64,000 nucleotides of DNA from Lumbricus rubellus (GCA_945859605.1 OX243815.1:38962329-39026328), one strand, 5' to 3'. Positions 22,396 through 34,572 are shown, counted from the stretch's first letter. The notes: generated from the letters alone by a model not told the origin. Program-made: numbers and translations.

Positions 22396-23860
22396 ACATG
22401 CGAGAAATAGGCTTAGATAAAACAAATAGGCCTAAATAAAATAAATATGCCTTAAAATCAAATGAAGAAATACGTTAATGCGAAAATGTTGACTTAAGGT
22501 GCAACATTAAGAGATTTATTTACCCCCACCCACCCGGAGCCCCTCCCCCCGTCCTCTCTCCACAGAGCGCGTAACCTTTTGACTCGGGCATGGACCACTG
22601 CATGTTATATGAACCCTTGACTTGGCATAATTCTGTTTGATGTCCCATGTGCTCGCGTCACGCAATCTCGATATCATCGGACCTTTGGGTCAAGACAATT
22701 AGCTGCGTCGCGCGCCCCTAGCGATTGGAGTCGAACATACATTCGGTCGAGTCCATTCGCTAGAGGAGGAAGCGTGCGTTCAGTGAAAGGTTGCGTTCAG
22801 GTTGGTCGATCAGGAGCACGATGGATGGATGGAATAGGCTAAATGAGGATTATGATCGATCGACCCAATGATCGATTGTTTGTTTATGATCATAGACGCT
22901 GCTGTTTCTTGTTTTGATTGGACGACTGATCAAGTGATCGATCGACTCATCGATCCTCGTTTTGTCAATTGCTGGAAATAGAGTTTCTGATCGTTGTCTG
23001 TTTTTGATGAGGAATGATGAATCTTAAAAAGCGAGGAACTATAATATTAAGACAGACCTATCTAGATATGGATCGAGAATGTGAATGCAACAATTATTAT
23101 TATCGTCGTAGCCTTTCGTTGTCCCAGTATAGTTTTACCAACTAGGCCCCCAACTAACATTATGAACATGATTGTCATTGTCCTCTGGCCCTCATCATCG
23201 TCATGACCGGCGTCGTCGTTGTCATCGTCATCATCACCATCATCATCATCGTCGTCGTCATCGTTATCATCATCATCAGCAGCAGTAACATCAACAGCAG
23301 CAATATCATCATCAAAATTTTCATCTTTGTCATTGGTAATAGCATCGCAATAACATTTAAACAGCATATGTTATAATTGCTATTTGCATTGCATAATTAT
23401 AATGGTTCAGGTTTCATTTGGTAAAGCCCTTCTTACAAAGTTCAGAAGTGAAGACGGAGGCCGGGCAACCATTAATTAATACTGAAGGTAGACCATAAGA
23501 CGAAGAAGGCTTTCAGTTTACAGTCTCGTTGAGAAAGTTACGAACACGAGGAGGTAGACAGTTCGAGATGTAGGAACAGACAGTTGTGAATGAGATCCGC
23601 ACTGACTCCTGACTGTCCTGAGTCCTGAAACACCAAGTAGGTCTCTAGGAGGAGCAACATCTACTTTCCAGCAGAGAAGCTGATCGAAGAGAGAATCGGT
23701 CTTAATCAGAACTGCTACAGGTTGTAAGTGCGGAAGATAAATGACATGCTGAAGATGATTCGATCGCATTAGTTTTGTCATCATCGTTTCATTGAAGTTG
23801 AATGAAATATGGACGAAGGAAGAAATGAGGTTTAAAAGGAGACAAAGAGCAAAGTAGACT
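22396..23860. other. Intergenic, no gene seen
   Basis: A C-rich patch lies at 22522-22560, GATCGATC-rich words at 22800-22955 and a degenerate CAT/CGT trinucleotide run at about 23190-23320. The long Asp-rich minus-strand frame over that run is an artefact. Confidence 0.35.
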
Positions 23861-23881
23861 AACAGAGAATATAAATGATTG

Positions 23882-24046
23882 ATGGATATATTAATGTTCG
23901 GATGGATGGATGGATGGAAAGATGGATGGATGGATGGATAGAAAGATGGATGGATAGAAGGAATGGATGGATGGGTCAATGGATAGATGGATGCATGGAT
24001 GGATGGATAGAAGAATGGATGGATGGGTGAATTGATGGATGGGAGG
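23882..24046. repeat. (GGAT)n array
   Basis: GGATGGAT words with AGAAA and AGAAT interruptions. Confidence 0.9.
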
Positions 24047-24379
24047 CATGGGGGAGTTTATCAGGGGCTACGGGGGCCTAAGCCTTCCAAGAAGGCCCAG
24101 ATTAATATTTTTAAATTTTATATTATGTTAATCTCAGACTCGAAAATTGATTCTGGGAAATGGCTCTTTTCTAAAAAAAGGTCATCATCAACTTTTTCTC
24201 CGGAAAAAAATACCGGTATGTGTTCATGAGATTTCAAGCCGACGACTAAAATAAAAGTCATCAACTTTATTGGCCGAAATTTTTTTCGACGCCCACTTCA
24301 TCTGGACTAAGTCTCTGCCCCAATCAAAGCCCACATTTTTAGCCCCCTCCCTCCAAAGAACGGAGGCGAAACTCTGCTT

Positions 24380-24780
24380 ATGATGGGTGGATGGATGAAT
24401 GGCTGGATAAATGGGTCAATGGGTGGGTAAATGGATGGATAGTGGATGGGTGGATGGATGGAGAGAGGGATGAATGAATAGATGGATGGGTCAATGGATG
24501 AATGAATGGATTGATGTACGGATGGATGGGTGAATGGAAAGAGGGAGGGAGGGTATGGATGGATGGATGGATGGATGGATAGAAAGATGGATGGATGTAT
24601 GGATGGATGAATAGATAGATAGAGGGATGGATGGATGTATGTATGTATGTATGTATGTATGTATGTATGTATGTATGTATGTATGGATGTATGTATGTAT
24701 GGATGGATGGATGGATGGATGGATGGATGGATGGATGGATGGATGAATAGATAGATCGAAGGATGAATGAATGAATGGAT
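24380..24780. repeat. (GGAT)n with an embedded (GTAT)n block
   Basis: GGAT units throughout, switching to pure GTAT units at about 24635-24700 and back. The minus-strand Ser/Ile/His/Pro frames are repeat artefacts. Confidence 0.9.
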
Positions 24781-25573
24781 GGCTTGCCAACGAAGACAGA
24801 TGGATATCATCATCATAGAGTTGAACGTGAAATCGAATCATGTCATTGGATGTCATCAATTTTGCATCATGCACCAACGGAATCAGTTCAATGACCAACT
24901 AGAAAGAGACAAAGACACACACACAGACAGCTACGCAGACATACAGTCAGACATACAGATAGGCAGATTGAAACACAGACGTATAAGACACCCAAGCAAG
25001 CCCAGAGAAAATAATATTTAAATGATCAATGTAGGCTATACAGAGATAATAATTATAGACAAGCGATCAGCCACACACACACACACACACGGACGGACGA
25101 ACGAACGGAAAACAGACATGCAGACAAACTCGGAGACACACAGACAGGCATTCAGATAGACGGGCAAACGAAGCGAGTATATGTATATAGCCTAGTATAT
25201 GTGAACGAGCATACAGGTGAAGCAGAGTTTATGCAAAGTAATTTCTTTCTGATCAAAATGAATCTGAAATCTTAGATTCTGTCTGTCTGTCTGTCGGCTG
25301 TCGGTCTGTCGGTCGGTCTCTCTCAGTCTCTCTCTCTGTTTGTCTGTCTCTCTCTGTCTATCTCTCTCTTTCTCTTATCGATAATTGCAGCATTCGTCTT
25401 AGCTCGGAATCTAATTCCACTGATGGCTTATTTCTCCATCTGCGTCTCTTCTTCCATATGTATAACGACGAAAACAGAAAATGACCTTCATGACAAATGT
25501 GTATTTGGTGTGACACCCATCGATGACCTTGCATTGACCTCAAGGATTGATTGATTGGATAAGCTGAGATTGG
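24781..25573. other. Intergenic with microsatellites
   Basis: (CA)n at about 25072-25091, CAGACA-type words to 25165, and CTGT/CTCT words at 25280-25375. No gene seen. Confidence 0.4.
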
Positions 25574-25577
25574 ATGA

Positions 25578-25780
25578 GATTATATCATGTAATAATATTA
25601 TATCATGTAATAATATTATATCATGTAATAATATTATATCATGTAATAATATTATATCATGTAATAATATTATATCATGTAATAATATTATATCATGTAA
25701 TAATATTATATCATGTAATAATATTATATCATGTAATAATATTATATCATGTAATAATATTATATCATGTAATAATTAGA
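25578..25780. repeat. About eleven tandem copies of an 18-bp unit
   Basis: Unit ATATCATGTAATAATATT, copied almost without change. Because 18 is a multiple of three, all frames stay open and give periodic peptides (for example NNIISC); these are not genes. Confidence 0.95.
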
Positions 25781-25792
25781 TCAGATGAATAA

Positions 25793-26064
25793 ATTTCAGT
25801 TGATCGGATTACATGGACCCTCCGTGTCAAGCGGAATCCCTTCCTTCGGGTAAGCCTGTTGCTCTGAGGTAGGCTACCTGCACTATCGAAATCCTTCCAA
25901 CAGATAATGGGTCTAATTGCGCAAGTTAACTTGTCCACCTTGTTATTTAGAACTGCACTGCTTCTCTGGAACACAAAAAATTATATTTAAGTAGATTGAT
26001 ATTCGATGAATATCAATCTATTTAATTTTAAGTTGTGTTCCGAAGAGTCAATACAGCGATAAAT
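25793..26064. other. Intergenic with a short palindrome
   Basis: A palindromic stretch lies at about 25985-26035 (TAGATTGATATTC / GAATATCAATCTA). No gene. Confidence 0.4.
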
Positions 26065-26402
26065 TCAAATCAAATCAAGTTTATTGCTCCCATAAGAGAA
26101 AAATACAACACTTACACAGTTTGACTTGCTAATAGGCTATAGCTAAGAAAGTTAGATATATGTCATGTGCAGACCAGGGAAGCAATAGGAGCCACAGAAG
26201 GGAAGATCCCACTAGTTAGGGGCCCTAGATAAATGATCATTCGTGACAAAGATGTCAAAGATGCTGGATAGATGACGCTTGTCTTGTTAGTAGCACAAGT
26301 TTTGGATTTGCATGTAGCTGTGTGATTAGTGGAGGTGATAACATTATGAAGGAGTAAGTTAGAGGCACAATGAAACAGAAAAAGGGAAGACAGAGGGAGC
26401 AT
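26065..26402 (-). pseudogene. 3' end of a LINE (RT C-terminus plus TTTGA-type tail)
   Basis: On the minus strand the frame reads HNVITSTNHTATCKSKTCAT, NKTSVIYPASLTSLSRMIIY and LGPLTSG. This matches in layout the N.HNYNTR...LP..RT....SI.Y.GP.(I/L)WN pattern near the end of Jockey/CR1-type RTs. It then runs to a GCAATAAACTTGATTTGATT tail, the same kind of tail as the LINE at 34573-36309. It is heavily truncated at the 5' side. Confidence 0.6.
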
Positions 26403-26559
26403 ATTATTCTTTTTTTTATTAGGCTAAATCAGGAACCAGATGCTAATGATGAATTAAATATTTGACAAAATGACCTTTCACTTACTCTGTTTCATTTTTA
26501 TGCCTCAGATAATTCTCTCTTAAAACTGCACGTTTCTTATCAGAGATGTAGGCTACGCC

Positions 26560-26775
26560 ATTATGACTTCCATGAGGCAATTCGACCAACAAACAGTTTC
26601 AGGGGCTCGCTTAGCTGCCACACATCACCGAACTTTTTCGGTTGTAAGGCCATCCATCTGGAATGACCTCCTTTCAAAGCTGCGTTTATTACATCCGACC
26701 AATCAAACTTTGTTTCATTAATCTCTCAAGTCTTTTTTCATTTTCCGTGGCTGGGCGGAAGCGCTCCCGAGTAGT
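26560..26775 (+). pseudogene. LINE RT C-terminal fragment
   Basis: The plus-strand frame reads RLAATHHRTFSVVRPSIWND, LLSKLRLL and, further on, FHxSLKSFFIFRGWAEAL. This fits the RAFSV.(G/A)P.(L/I)WN.LP..LR...FK..LKT(F/L)LF pattern at the end of non-LTR RTs. A stop interrupts it, and the short fragment has no core domain. Confidence 0.5.
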
Positions 26776-26967
26776 ACACTGTAGGTTTCTTGAAGGGCGC
26801 CATTTAAGTCCATGAAATGAATGATTGAATGGATCTAAATTAGAATTTTTTATTTGGCACTGAAGATCGGCTCGCATACACCGACACGATAGAAGACATG
26901 CCCCTCGTTTGGAGTTCGCAAGGTGCTTTTTATGCATAACCGTTGCCATACATGTACATGTATCGGC

Positions 26968-27094
26968 CATAGGCGCAACCACCCTATGGGACCCACGGGA
27001 CGCGTCCCCCCAACGTAATTCATTATGGTCCCCCAACTTTTAGGACGTAATTCATTATGGTCCCCCCAACTTTTAGGACGTGATTGCACCTATG
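26968..27094. mobile_element. Very short hAT MITE, 127 bp
   Basis: The ends CATAGGCGCAA and TTGCACCTATG (one mismatch) are flanked by an exact 8-bp duplication GTATCGGC (26960-26967 and 27095-27102). The interior holds a tandem duplication of about 34 bp (ACGTAATTCATTATGGTCCC and onward). Confidence 0.75.
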
Positions 27095-27135
27095 GTATCG
27101 GCCATATACTCTTACTTTCATTCGTCTAAGCAATC

Positions 27136-27561
27136 CATAGTTGTAAAAAACGCTTTTTTCCGGGTTTTTTTCTCTCCCAAAAAACGTGGTTTTTTCTTTT
27201 TTTATTTTCCCCATCGTTTTTTATCGTTTTTTATTTTTTCTTTATCTTTATTTATACATTTACTTTCTGTTATTATTCTCCTTAACTTTAATTTTTCTGA
27301 TATTTCTTATGTTTTCCGCTAACTCTCAAGGATCCAGCTAACTAAAGTCATTATTTCATCGTTTAACATCATCATTTAAGAGATAGCCGGCGTGTAGTAG
27401 GTTCCTAATCAAGATTTTCATAGTTAAAATGCGGTTTTAGATGTAGCAAAGTCAAATTATTTTCTGTTTCCGTTTTTTATTGTTTTTTTGTGTTTTTTAT
27501 TTTTTTTAAACGTCGTTTTTTACGGTTTTTTATTTTGTTTTCGTCGTTTTTTACATCTATG
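27136..27561. mobile_element. Non-autonomous hAT element, 426 bp, T-rich
   Basis: The ends CATAGTTGTAAAAAACG and CGTTTTTTACATCTATG are flanked by an exact 8-bp duplication AAGCAATC (27128-27135 and 27562-27569). The interior is very T-rich (TCGTTTTTTAT words). It lies only 41 bp from the preceding hAT. Confidence 0.8.
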
Positions 27562-27569
27562 AAGCAATC

Positions 27570-28254
27570 TATTAACTCTCTAATTACAAGTCTACCAACA
27601 GTGAATACAAGAACAAACTTCTTGTTGTTACTCCTGTGATATCTTACAGACTCGAATAGGACCTACTTAATTCACTCAGTCTCTTTTTTGACGGTTATTC
27701 TTCATTACTCTAACTCTAAACTGGAGCTTTTGTACCTTGTTGCGTTTTTTGTCAATGAGTCTTCAATAAAAAAAGTAGTAATAATAATAGAAGGCCTACA
27801 AAGTACAATACAATTGCAGCCTGAGATTGCCCTTCCCACAAAGATCAAAAGTGAACACACCTCGATGGCGTAGCCGCAATTATTATAGACCTATTGGAGA
27901 GAGCAATAATTATAATTTTTATCATTATAAGAAGAGGACTTGGCCAAAATGAGTGGCGTAAAATAATTCCCTACACAGTGACCGCCTCGAACCCGTAGCC
28001 TACTTTGTTGTTGTTGCAGACTTTGTCTGAAGACTTATAGGCCTACGCTTCCGAAAATGCAATTGACTCACTGATACCCTTCCCTTGCATAGATGGCGCT
28101 TTACCCGGACATGCGCAGAAGAGCAGAGATTTATATTGCCCCAAGATTTGGAATAACGATCGCGTGAATCCCGATCCCATTACGCATTTGTCTGACCGGC
28201 AGTTCATTGGATTTGTGTATGTGCAATATACCGTATATATAGACTATATCTTTT
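27570..28254. other. Intergenic, no gene seen
   Basis: AT-rich with a few TAGGCCTA-like words; no supported feature. Confidence 0.4.
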
Positions 28255-28336
28255 TGTCTGTCTGTCTGTCTGTCTGTCTGTGTCTCTGTCAGTCAGTCAG
28301 TCTGTCTGTCTGTCTGTCTATCCATCTATCTGATTA

Positions 28337-28376
<40 letters not shown>

Positions 28377-28420
28377 CCGATCCGTATGTCTGTCCGTCCG
28401 TCTGTCCGTCCGTCTGTCCG

Positions 28421-28487
<67 letters not shown>
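28255..28487. repeat. Compound (TGTC)n, (CCGT)n and (CT)n array
   Basis: TGTC units grade into CCGTCCGTCTGT units and then a (TC)n run at 28441-28487. The Arg/Glu and Ser/Val frames over it are artefacts. Confidence 0.9.
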
Positions 28488-28493
<6 letters not shown>

Positions 28494-28827
28494 GACCGAG
28501 TCTTGATGTGTCTTCGTTAACTTCTTGACGCAAAAGTCGATCGTTTCGATTATCGATTCCTTTTCCATTTCTCCAATGCATTCGCCGACTATAGCCACGC
28601 ACTGTAACTCTTTCCACATCTACTCCTAACTCCTTCCCTCCTTTCCCCAAATGTCCCGTCTACATATTATAATGGAGCATCAGAAGTCGATCGGGTTCTA
28701 TTTGCGCGTGACTGCCCTACCTTGACCCGTTTGGATTAAGTTGCGATCGCATTACTCCGCTTCGATCGCTGTCTGCAAAAATCTCGCGTGAAAACGAGTT
28801 TTCCGATAACAACATCTAAACTGAATG

Positions 28828-28977
28828 CAGTAAGAGAATTGTGGAAAAATAACTGGGGGGGGTTGGCCTATGATAAACTTGAATTTGGGGTATGAAAAAC
28901 ATACTTTAACATGGGGCTCTAACAAAGACTGGGGGGGGGGTAGAACCCCCCCAACCCCCCCGGCAATGCTCACCCTG
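28828..28977. mobile_element. Small hAT MITE, 150 bp, copy 2
   Basis: Same family as 18738-18883. It starts CAGTAAGAGAATTG and ends CAATGCTCACCCTG, with an exact 8-bp duplication ACTGAATG (28820-28827 and 28978-28985). The G- and C-runs in the middle (GGGGGGGGGG, CCCCCCC) form a hairpin-like core. Confidence 0.8.
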
Positions 28978-29972
28978 ACTGAATGCACACAACATGTAGG
29001 CCTACATATACAAATGTAATACATACACGCACATACAATACATATGCAGGGATTTTTACCGTGAAATTCTGCACGAAAAGCCCGGTTATAACTATTACAA
29101 GATTTTATGCAGCTGTAAATGCATTGTTGTGCAACAAAAAAATATAGGGTGTCTCGATAGGTCGTGAACGATTTTGAATGCAGACAAATATATGTTATAC
29201 ACGATATAATGTAGAAAGTTTTATACTGGCGGATAGGTTATTCAAATGAAAATGTTAATATAAAAAAATTAGATCACTAGCTCACTTAATAAAATTGTAG
29301 CGCCAATATCCGTGACGTCATCAAATTCGTGCCAAGTAAACGTCCAGTTAAGCCGCAAACAAGATTGTACGACCATCATTGTTAATCCACACATAATTAA
29401 TTAATACAAATTAGCATTTAGTATTTAATAATGTTTCCTTTACTCCTTATTACAGCCTCAAGTCGATTAGTCATCGAGCAAACAGATTTTTCAGAGTTGT
29501 CAGAGGTAGGCCTATTGATGCCCATGCCTTACAAAGCCGACGTTTTAAGGTGTTCAGTGTGTGGGGTTCGGCATAAACAGTTGGATTAACAAAACCTCAT
29601 ATCATTCCAAATAAAACTTCAGTCACTTCGCCTTATTACATCAATGAGATACAGGAGAAAGAGGTCAAACCCCCATTCCAGCGAAGTGCAGTAGCCTATG
29701 CGCTCGCCGCTCAGTTCACAGCAACAAAAATGTTTCGTAATAACGGCGAAAGATTATTTCAACAAGACGGTGCACGTGGCACGTGCACACACATCAAAGG
29801 GCTCAGTCGAATGGTTGAACAAGAATATCAATGTATAGCCTACATCTCACCGAGAGACTGTCCGCCTACTTCTCCGGATTTGTCACCAATGCAAAATGTT
29901 TGGAGTATTATGGCGGCAACTGTTTATGCCGATACCGAACCCCAAACGACCTTAAAACGATGGCTTTGTAAG

Positions 29973-32009
29973 TAGACCTGGGAATGACTTTAGTCAGCAA
30001 ATCTGACCCCACTTGACCCTAAAGTGACTTGAGGTCGACTTGAAGTCGACTTCTTGGAGTCAAAACGACTTGACCCGACTTGGCAGAAAAACAACCGACT
30101 TTCGACTTGAAGTCGACTTCTGACATGGTAATATTAGCCATTAGCCTATAGGTCTACGTACGGCTAGTAATGGCAGAGGTCAAGCCAATTTGTTTCTGGA
30201 AAGCATTAATTTCATATAGGCCTAAGCCAACCAATGAAAAATGAGGTCTCAACTCTTAATTGATGCATGAATTTGCTAAAGTTTTATTAAGTCCATTTCA
30301 GACTTATGTGTTTCAGTTTGAGTAGTTTTGTGATGTCTTGGGCCAATCTATAGCAGCCTAGACTATGGGACGACAAATTATTAGGCCTGTAAATTTTACC
30401 TTGTCCATTGTCTGTGATTATTCAGATTGCACTCGTTATTATTATTTTTGTTATTAATATTAATATTAATATTAAATAAATTTGTAAAACGCGCAAGGTC
30501 TAAGATAAAATGGGGGACCGCGGACTGGTTGCACTGAATGGCGTGTTGTGATAGGCTTCATCTGTAGGCCTAATTCTGTTTTCATATAATTGATCGGCCA
30601 CTAACATCATTCGGCAACTTAGCAAATAGCATTGCAAGCGCATCATACAGCAGTAGGCTACTAGGCCTACTATGGTGGTCTAGGCCTACTCACTGACAGT
30701 AAAGTCTTTCATTGTTCAATTGGCACGTAGGCCTATATACAATAGCTTTTCCGTCTGCAGACAAAAACTGCGTACCAAAGTAGCGACAAAACATCGATTT
30801 ATTACTGGGCCTTGTAGATCCAGCTTTTTTGCGCCGACTTCACTGACCGCTAGAAGTTCACTGATTTGCTCACGTTCATGTCTTGATAAGCACACGTGCT
30901 AATATTTTAGTAACAGTTTGTTTCACCATTTTAATAGGCTAAGCCAGGGGTTCTCAAACTTTATTTTTATTGTACCCCAAGTAAAAAAATCGAATGGTGG
31001 CGTACCCCCAGGAAAGTCACATCAGAAACAAAATGCCATTGCTATAGTCCCCATTGCAGTGACAACTAAAAAGTCCTTTTAATAATTGCAATGTATTGTG
31101 TAGCCTATTAGAGTAGCCTACTATTAGCTTACAGGGAGCAAAATTTTAAATATGCAAAGTTTTAATCATGCAATCCTATCAACAAAAAGGGGAAATTGAT
31201 CTATAATTCCTGTAAGAAAGAGCTAACATATATCGTTGTATTGATGTGTGCTTGTTTTGCTTAATATTTGTCAATTTCAAACTCAAATTTATCCCATATT
31301 TATTTTTGATAGCAAGAATATAGCCTAATAGTTTAAAAACTACTTTCAAACAGATATATAATTATACGACGTGCTGAAAGGAATCACAAATTATAAAGCT
31401 CGACTAGAAATTAATCTTAGAGCAATTTATTCAGCTATCCTTTTTGAGCTCTATAGGCCTAGGCCTGATAGCCTACGCTGAGAATTTCTGGCTTTGGTTC
31501 TTTCAACCATTTATACATGATTTATTTTTGTTTCAACTTTCAAATTTATAGTGACATGTTGCATGCACTAAAATAATATTATAAGCTTAGTATGTGAGTC
31601 TAATCACATGTGAAATAAATAAATGACGATGCTGTTACGTGAAGCAACTTTACAAATCATTGCTGATCAAGGAAAAATGGAAACTAAGTCCATAAACTCC
31701 CAAAAAAATTATATTTCCAAAAATTCTCGCGTACCCCTTACCGGCACCTGGCGTACCCCTTGGGGTACGCGTACCACAGTTTGAGAACCCCTGGGCTATA
31801 GGCTAAGTCCCTGTTTAGCAAAAGTGACAAATTTAACTATGTTTGTGTCTCAAGTCGGTATAAGTCGACTTGGGGTAAAAACAACTTCAAGTGACTTCTC
31901 TCCACAAAATTCGACTTGGGGTCAGTTGCGGTGACCAGAAACGACCCGACCCGACTTGGGATCACCAAGTCGACTGGGGTCGACTTATTGGGGTCGACTC
32001 CCAGGTCTA
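29973..32009. mobile_element. hAT-type element, 2,037 bp, nested
   Basis: The ends TAGACCTGGGA and TCCCAGGTCTA are flanked by an exact 8-bp duplication TTTGTAAG (29965-29972 and 32010-32017). Both ends carry repeats of GTCGACTTG and GGGTCGACTT. No transposase is recognised. A second hAT sits inside at 30945-31793. Confidence 0.85.
30945..31793. mobile_element. hAT (Charlie-like ends), 849 bp, innermost of the stack
   Basis: Starts CAGGGGTTCTCAAACTTT and ends CAGTTTGAGAACCCCTG. Subterminal GTACCCC words occur on both sides (TGTACCCCAAG and GTACCCCTTGGGGTACGCG). The flanking 8-mers GGCTAAGC and GGCTATAG agree at five of eight positions, so the duplication is imperfect or eroded. The TTCTCAA terminal type is typical of Charlie/Tip100-like hATs. 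Confidence 0.7.
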
Positions 32010-32535
32010 TTTGTAAGGCATGGACATAAATAGGTCTACCTCTGACAACTCTGAAAAATCTATTTGGCTCGATGACTAATCGACTTGAGGTTGTAATAAA
32101 GAGTAAAGGAAACATGATTAAATACTAAATGATAAATTGTATTAATTAAATAATTATGTGTAGATTAACAATGATGGTCGTAGGCCTACAATATTGTTTG
32201 CGGCTTAACTGGACGTTTATTTGGCACGAATTTGATGACGTCACGGATATTGGCGCTAAAATTTGAATAAGTGAGCTAATGATCTAATTTTTTTATATTA
32301 ACATTTTCATTTGAATAGCCTATCCGCCAGTATAAAACTTTCCACATTATATTGTGTATAACATATATTTGTCTGCATTCAAAATCGTTCACGACCTATC
32401 GAGACACCCTATAGTTTAAAATGTTCATTGTTACGGTATCGGAATGGAAATAATTTACCATGGAGGATAGAAATGGAAAGAAGGAGCTGTACGCATACAC
32501 AGTGTACAGTCATAGGCCTAAAAGTGCTTAAAAGT

Positions 32536-33121
32536 GACCTTGTATAATTTATGTGCACAATGAGGCATAGGCACACGAATGTAAAATAGGAACCTAATTA
32601 TTAAATTTTAAAAATATACTTTGAAAAAATTAACTTTATATGATTGTGTAAGAATTTTTGAAGGAGTTGATCTTCCTTTACAACTATCAGTTCAGCTTAA
32701 TAATAAAGTACATACTTGCTAACTTACTAAAAATAATTATTATCTGACAAAATAAAATGATCAATGGTCCAGCCATGACGTAATTTAAACTTAATATATT
32801 GTTACGTCATCTCGAAAATCGTTAAATTGCGCATCTCTTGCTGTTGGTTACAGTATTATGTGCGTTAAAACGTCGTGGAAGTCGTGCATGAATTTTCAAC
32901 GGTTTCTAATTCGATATTATAATTGATTAAAAGTTTGAAACTACCGTTTCTGTCGCATTTATTCGACAATGTAGACCATGACGATAGGCCGTGACTTCTG
33001 GAATATTTTGGAATGTTTTTGAGTCGATTGTTGTGGAAAATTGGCAGCGAAATGGTTAGCAATAAAAACGGTTTGATATTCACAGATAATTATTGCACAG
33101 AGTAGCCTATGCAGTTGTCAT
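32536..33121. other. Intergenic, no gene seen
   Basis: AT-rich; no supported feature. Confidence 0.4.
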
Positions 33122-33130
33122 TTCTCAATA

Positions 33131-33567
33131 CGAAGTGACTAGCGGACCGCCAAGCGGCCGTCGAATCTCAAATACTAGCGGACCGCTAGTCACGTGTAAC
33201 CTGTCACATGACGAGTCTTGATTCTTGAATACTGTTACAATGGCGGCAGTTACCGATAGTTGGTTTTATGTCGGACAAAAGTTTTCTTGTTTTATTGACT
33301 TAGAAAATTACTAAAAACAGAGTAAGCAACCAATTTTTTCGTGAGTGTTGGTTAGGTTCAGGTTAGGCGTCGTGAGGGTCGGTTAGGGTTAGTTTTAGGG
33401 TTTGTTTAGCCATTAGAAACTCTTGTGGATTGGTGTAAATAGAAAGCCTGGCGGCTTGCTAGTATTCCGTATTGGACGGCCACCAGTCATGTGACAGGTT
33501 ACACGTGACTGGCGGTCCGCTAGTATTTGAGATTCGACGGCCGCTTGGCGGTCCGCTAGTCACAGCC
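33131..33567. mobile_element. TIR element with 9-bp target duplication (Mutator-like?)
   Basis: Inverted repeats of about 75 bases (GTGACTAGCGGACCGCCAAG and onward; the outer four bases mismatch) are flanked by the 9-bp direct repeat TTCTCAATA (33122-33130 and 33568-33576). Long TIRs with 9-bp duplications are typical of Mutator-like elements. The interior holds GGTTAGG-type words and no transposase. A 9-bp duplication alone does not prove the family. Confidence 0.6.
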
Positions 33568-33576
33568 TTCTCAATA

Positions 33577-34565
<989 letters not shown>

Positions 34566-34572
34566 AAGGCAA

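Larger units (their letters stand above)
29730..32124 (+). pseudogene. mariner-like transposase split by a hAT
   Basis: The frame from 29730 reads ...ERLFQQDGARGTCTH, the second Asp block (LFQQDGAR.HT style). Next comes CPPTSPDLSPMQNVWSIMAA, the third Asp block, then TEPQTTLKRWLCK. At 29972 a hAT interrupts it. Beyond 32017 the same frame goes on as AWT, a stop, then IGLPLTTLKNLFGSMTNRLE and VVIKSKGNMIKY, a typical end for this superfamily. The N-terminal half and the first Asp block are missing, and there is an in-frame stop. It is non-functional. Confidence 0.75.
29145..32411 (+). mobile_element. Long-TIR Tc1/mariner-type element carrying nested hATs
   Basis: Starts TAGGGTGTCTCGATAGGTCG and ends with the complement, flanked by TA. 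The inverted arms are unusually long: about 29145-29590 against about 29915-32411 once the nested hAT is removed. The right arm contains the transposase C-terminal coding region, so the left arm carries an antisense copy of it. Confidence 0.8.
29047..32535. repeat. Older dispersed repeat split by a mariner-like element
   Basis: 29047-29142 and 32414-32535 together match one continuous repeat at 45291-45478. Left-half matches include CAGGG(A)TTTTTA.CGTG and GCAG.TGTA.A.GCA. Right-half matches include GGAA.TAATTTACCATGGA and GAAAGAAGG. The insertion at 29145-32411 separates the halves. The identity of the repeat is unknown. Confidence 0.65.

Noticed and set aside
24307..24898. Long Ser/Ile/His/Pro frames
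   Set aside because: Translation of (GGAT)n/(GTAT)n arrays; overlapping frames all stay open. The same applies to 60484-60943 and 23518-23979.
25555..25792. Possible CRISPR-like array
   Set aside because: An 18-bp direct tandem without spacers in a eukaryotic genome; simply a minisatellite.
33350..33400. Interstitial telomeric repeat
   Set aside because: GGTTAGG words are irregular and lie inside a TIR element; not a (TTAGGG)n array.
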